Shown: positions 60,445 through 64,000 of the stretch, in pieces
Position numbering within the stretch: position 1 is the stretch's first letter
How the letters are laid out: each line of letters opens with the position of its first letter
NCBI GenBank assembly: GCA_016650045.1
Contig: JAENWK010000002.1
Coordinates: 32,136 to 96,135 of the forward strand
Direction of reading: 5' to 3'
Source: Eubacteriaceae bacterium
Lineage (GTDB): Bacteria > Bacillota > Clostridia > Eubacteriales > Eubacteriaceae
DNA length: 64,000 nucleotides
Made by a program: the position numbers and the translations under genes
Notes under the pieces: model-generated
Told to the model about the DNA's origin: nothing
Seen by the model: only the letters and a program-made list of their open reading frames with translations
Databases searched by the model: none

Positions 60445-62244
60445 ATGGCATATAAGCGTTCCCAGATACTGATTTGTGGTGGCACAGGATGTACTTCCTC
60501 TGGTTCCATGAATTTGGCAAAAGAATTAAAAAAAGAGTTAGTAAAACACGATATCATTGATGAAATCGAAGTCGTTGTAACCGGTTGCTTTGGCTTGTGT
60601 GAACTAGGCCCAGTGGTAATCATATACCCGGAAGGTACCTTCTACAGCCGTGTTGAAGTTGCTGATATCCAAGAATTGGTGGAAGAACATCTTGTCAAAG
60701 GTCGTCCACTAAGTAGACTTATTTATACCGAAAAAGGTGATGGACATCATCCATTATCCATTAATGAACTTGGCTTCTTTAAGAAACAAAAACGTATCGC
60801 ATTAAAAAATTGTGGTGTTATTAATCCCGAAGACATTGATGAATACCTCGGTTTCGGTGGTTACACAGCCATTGAAAAAGTACTGTTAACGATGAGCCCA
60901 CAAGATGTTATTAACGAAATTAAAGCGTCCGGACTTCGTGGTCGTGGGGGCGGAGGCTTCCCAACCGGCTTAAAATGGCAATTTGCACATGATGCCACTT
61001 CCGAAGACGGCGTAAAATACGTTGTCTGTAACGCTGATGAAGGAGATCCCGGCGCATTCATGGATCGTTCCGTATTAGAAGGTGATCCACATTCATTAAT
61101 CGAAGCCATGGCGATTGCTGCCTATGCTATTGGTTCCTCAAAAGGTTATGTTTATGTACGTGCTGAGTACCCAATCGCCGTAAAACGTCTTCAGATTGCC
61201 ATTGATCAGGCAAAAGATTACGGTCTGTTAGGAAATAATATTTTTGACACAGATTTCTCATTCGATTTAGAAATTCGTTTAGGCGCCGGCGCATTTGTTT
61301 GCGGCGAAGAAACTGCTCTAATGAACTCTATCGAAGGTAAACGTGGTGAACCGCGTCCACGTCCGCCATTCCCAGCTAACAAAGGTCTTTTCGGAAAACC
61401 AACGGTTCTCAATAACGTTGAAACCTATGCCAACATTACCGCGATTATCCTTAATGGTGCACAATGGTTTGCTTCCGTCGGAACTGAAAAATCAAAAGGG
61501 ACTAAAGTATTTGCTTTAGGCGGAAAAATCAACAATACCGGTTTATTAGAAATTCCAATGGGCACAACCCTGAGAGAAATTGTCTATGAAATCGGCGGCG
61601 GGATTCCCAACGGACGTGCTTTTAAAGCCGCTCAAACCGGTGGTCCTTCAGGTGGATGTATTCCCGCATCATTACTCGATACAAAAATTGATTACGATAA
61701 CCTCATCGCCATTGGCTCGATGATGGGTTCCGGTGGTCTCATCGTTATGGATGAAGACAACTGTATGGTTGATGTCGCTCGTTTCTTCCTTGATTTCACC
61801 CAGGATGAGTCCTGTGGTAAATGCCCACCATGTCGTATTGGTACCAAAAGAATGCTTGAAATTCTTGAACGTATCTGTGAAGGAAAAGGGATTGAAGGCG
61901 ATATCGAACGCTTACAGGAACTGGCCGAAGGTATTAAAGCGTCAGCTCTTTGTGGTCTGGGACAAACGGCTCCAAACCCGGTATTGTCAACCATCCATTA
62001 CTTTAGAGATGAATATGAAGCACATATCTTCGATAAAAAATGTCCAGCAGGGGTTTGTAAACATCTGTTAGATTATACGATCAATGAAGATACCTGTAAA
62101 GGTTGTGGCATTTGCGCTAAAAAATGTCCAGTGGAAGCTATTTCCGGAGAAAAGAAAAAACCGTTTAGCATTGATCTTGCAAAATGTATTAAATGTGGAT
62201 CCTGTATTGAAGCCTGTCCATTCGGCTCCATTTCAAGAGCTTAA
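60445..62244 (+). CDS. hydB: Electron-bifurcating hydrogenase subunit HydB (NuoF-like)
   Basis: HydB carries the FMN and NAD site where electrons are split. The 599 residues consist of an N-terminal [2Fe-2S] thioredoxin-like domain (CGGTGCTSSGSM; TGCFGLCELGP) and the NuoF core with FMN/NADH binding (LRGRGGGGFPTGLKW; CNADEGDPGAFMDR). Next come the cluster ESCGKCPPCRIGTKRM and a C-terminal two-[4Fe-4S] ferredoxin domain (CKGCGICAKKCP; CIKCGSCIEACP). The start has GGAGGAG upstream. It is followed by hydA after 21 bases. Confidence 0.97.
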   Translation: MAYKRSQILICGGTGCTSSGSMNLAKELKKELVKHDIIDEIEVVVTGCFGLCELGPVVIIYPEGTFYSRVEVADIQELVEEHLVKGRPLSRLIYTEKGDGHHPLSINELGFFKKQKRIALKNCGVINPEDIDEYLGFGGYTAIEKVLLTMSPQDVINEIKASGLRGRGGGGFPTGLKWQFAHDATSEDGVKYVVCNADEGDPGAFMDRSVLEGDPHSLIEAMAIAAYAIGSSKGYVYVRAEYPIAVKRLQIAIDQAKDYGLLGNNIFDTDFSFDLEIRLGAGAFVCGEETALMNSIEGKRGEPRPRPPFPANKGLFGKPTVLNNVETYANITAIILNGAQWFASVGTEKSKGTKVFALGGKINNTGLLEIPMGTTLREIVYEIGGGIPNGRAFKAAQTGGPSGGCIPASLLDTKIDYDNLIAIGSMMGSGGLIVMDEDNCMVDVARFFLDFTQDESCGKCPPCRIGTKRMLEILERICEGKGIEGDIERLQELAEGIKASALCGLGQTAPNPVLSTIHYFRDEYEAHIFDKKCPAGVCKHLLDYTINEDTCKGCGICAKKCPVEAISGEKKKPFSIDLAKCIKCGSCIEACPFGSISRA

Positions 62245-62265
62245 GTTAGGAGAGTGGAAATAGAT

Positions 62266-64000
62266 ATGAAAGACGTAACTTTTAAAATAAATGGCATGGA
62301 ATTAACTGTCCCTGAAGGAACAACTGTTCTCGAAGCAGCTAAATTAAAGGATATTGATATCCCAACCCTTTGTTACCTAAAAGGAATCAATGAAATTGGC
62401 GCTTGTCGTATGTGTTTGGTTGAAATTGCAGGAGCCAGAGCTCTTCAGGCAGCGTGTGTTTACCCAGTTGCCAACGGCATTGAAGTATTAACAAATTCAC
62501 CTAAGGTTCGTAAAGCAAGAAAAGTTAACTTAGAACTGATTCTTTCTAACCATAACCGTGAATGTACCACCTGTATTCGCAGCGAAAACTGCGAACTGCA
62601 AACCCTGGCAAAAGAAATCGGCGTTTCCGACATCCCTTTTGAAGGCGAAAAATCAGGAAAATTAATTGATGATAAATCCACATCCGTCGTCAGAGACGAA
62701 AGCAAATGTATTCTTTGTAAAAGATGCGTCGCTGTTTGTGGAACTGTTCAAAACGTTGCCGTTCTCGGAAGCGTAGGACGTGGCTTTACTTCACAGGTTC
62801 AACCAGTTTTCAACAAATCTTTAGCGGATGTTGGCTGTATTAACTGTGGTCAATGTATTATCAACTGTCCAGTCGGGGCATTAATGGAAAAATCAGACAT
62901 CCAACGCGTTTGGGATGCTATTGCAGATCCCACCAAAACCGTATTCGTTCAAGCTGCACCGGCAGTAAGAGCCGCCTTAGGCGAAGAATTCGGATATCCT
63001 ATGGGAACCCCTGTGACCGGTAAAATGGCTGCAGCCCTGAGACGTCTTGGCTTTGATAAAATATTCGATACCGGTTTCGGTGCCGATGTTACCATCATGG
63101 AAGAAGGAACAGAGCTCCTTGGTCGCGTAACCAATGGCGGTGTTCTGCCGATGATCACATCCTGTTCACCAGGCTGGATCAAGTACATCGAAACCTATTA
63201 TCCAGAAGCAATTCCACATCTGTCAAGCTGTAAATCACCACAAAACATGACCGGTGCCTTAATCAAAAGCCATTATGCAGAAACCAATGGCCTTGACCCT
63301 AAAGACATCGTTGTTGTTTCAGTAATGCCTTGTGTTGCTAAAAAATACGAAGTACAGCGTCCAGAATTAAACGTTGATGGCAATCAGGATGTTGATATCT
63401 CTATCACAACCCGAGAACTTGCCCGGATGATTAAAGAAGCACGACTCGTGTTTGACAAACTTCCAGATGAAGACTTTGACCCTTACTATGGCGATTACAC
63501 AGGCGCAGCCGTTATCTTCGGCGCAACCGGTGGTGTGATGGAAGCGGCCGTCAGAACTCTGGCTGATATTTTAAACAAAAAAGACATCCAGGAAATCGAC
63601 TATGTCGGTGTTCGCGGTGTTGAAGGAATCAAAACTGCAACGGTTGACGTAACCCCAGATTTAGCTGTTAAAGTAGTCATTGCCCATGGCGGAAGCAACA
63701 TTGAAACCGTAATGGATCAATTAATGGCTGGCGAATTAGCTGATACCCATTTCATTGAATTAATGGGATGCCCAGGCGGCTGTGTTAACGGCGGCGGTCA
63801 ACCGATCGTATCTGCGAAAGTTAAAATGGACGTTGATATCCGTGCTGAAAGAGCCAAAGCTCTTTACAGCGAAGATTTCAATGATACCATTCGTAAATCA
63901 CATCAGAATCCATCAGTGATTCGCATTTACGAAGAATATTTAGGAGATCCGAATGGACATAAAGCCCATCATCTTCTCCATACAACCTACTCACAAAAAC
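62266..64000 (+). CDS. hydA: [FeFe]-hydrogenase catalytic subunit HydA, 3' partial
   Basis: The open frame from ATG 62266 (behind AGGAGAG) runs to the window edge, 578 codons without a stop, so only a few C-terminal residues are probably missing. It contains an N-terminal [2Fe-2S] domain, a His/Cys cluster (HNRECTTCIRSENC), two [4Fe-4S] motifs (CILCKRCVAVC; CINCGQCIINCP) and the H-cluster motifs TSCSPGW (Cys300), MPCVAKKYE (Cys356) and MGCPGGCVNGGGQP (Cys502, Cys506). It makes or consumes H2. L1 has Ser where many hydrogenases have the second Cys. Confidence 0.97.
   Translation, partial: MKDVTFKINGMELTVPEGTTVLEAAKLKDIDIPTLCYLKGINEIGACRMCLVEIAGARALQAACVYPVANGIEVLTNSPKVRKARKVNLELILSNHNRECTTCIRSENCELQTLAKEIGVSDIPFEGEKSGKLIDDKSTSVVRDESKCILCKRCVAVCGTVQNVAVLGSVGRGFTSQVQPVFNKSLADVGCINCGQCIINCPVGALMEKSDIQRVWDAIADPTKTVFVQAAPAVRAALGEEFGYPMGTPVTGKMAAALRRLGFDKIFDTGFGADVTIMEEGTELLGRVTNGGVLPMITSCSPGWIKYIETYYPEAIPHLSSCKSPQNMTGALIKSHYAETNGLDPKDIVVVSVMPCVAKKYEVQRPELNVDGNQDVDISITTRELARMIKEARLVFDKLPDEDFDPYYGDYTGAAVIFGATGGVMEAAVRTLADILNKKDIQEIDYVGVRGVEGIKTATVDVTPDLAVKVVIAHGGSNIETVMDQLMAGELADTHFIELMGCPGGCVNGGGQPIVSAKVKMDVDIRAERAKALYSEDFNDTIRKSHQNPSVIRIYEEYLGDPNGHKAHHLLHTTYSQK

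Overview
The window is 64 kb of an AT-rich Firmicutes chromosome. A cobalamin-dependent propanediol microcompartment operon lies near an electron-bifurcating [FeFe] hydrogenase operon in the order hydC, ATPase gene, hydD, hydB, hydA. That combination, with PolC and AddAB, points to an acetogen of or close to Acetobacterium. This assignment comes from gene content and remembered gene orders, not from any search. I saw no rRNA, tRNA, CRISPR array, transposase or phage gene.

Region 1 (1-13.3 kb) is a pdu operon cut at its left edge: pduC (partial), D, E, G, H, K, L, a eutJ-like gene, a pduM-like gene, pduN, O, P, S, an unrecognised membrane protein gene and pduT, closed by a hairpin terminator. 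It covers B12-dependent diol dehydration, reactivation and recycling of the cofactor, the aldehyde dehydrogenase and phosphotransacylase steps, and shell proteins. Several enzymes carry short amphipathic N-terminal helices typical of encapsulation peptides. PduA, PduB and a PduQ alcohol dehydrogenase are not in the visible part.

Region 2 (13.4-33.8 kb) is housekeeping: a charged coiled-coil protein, dnaX-ybaB-recR, ptsI-ptsH, YtxH and DUF948 envelope proteins, an RsbW-like anti-sigma factor overlapping a SigB/F-type sigma factor, an EF-G paralogue, xpt, murI, trpS and the addB-addA recombination nuclease. Region 3 (33.8-47.9 kb) holds an EamA exporter, a large FtsX-type permease, a HAD phosphatase, ridA and the row uppS-cdsA-rseP-ispG-polC. 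The usual dxr is missing from that row. It lies apart at 49.1-50.3 kb on the minus strand, next to phzF; these are the only two minus-strand genes.

Region 4 (50.5-55.4 kb) has an iron-type alcohol dehydrogenase and an SbcD/SbcC-like (YhaO/YhaN-like) pair. Region 5 (55.5-64 kb) is the most interesting. A five-gene module (DRTGG protein, small GHKL ATPase, HydS-like putative sensory hydrogenase, second DRTGG protein, PHP phosphoesterase) lies directly upstream of the hyd operon. The hyd promoter has an extended -10 box and an 18-bp dyad that closely resembles a Rex (NADH-sensing repressor) operator. hydA runs off the right edge.

Four intergenic gaps contain nested palindromes. Two of them (after trpS and after the alcohol dehydrogenase gene) share a 41-bp core with 36 matching positions inside unrelated outer arms, which suggests an undescribed palindromic repeat family or a structured RNA.
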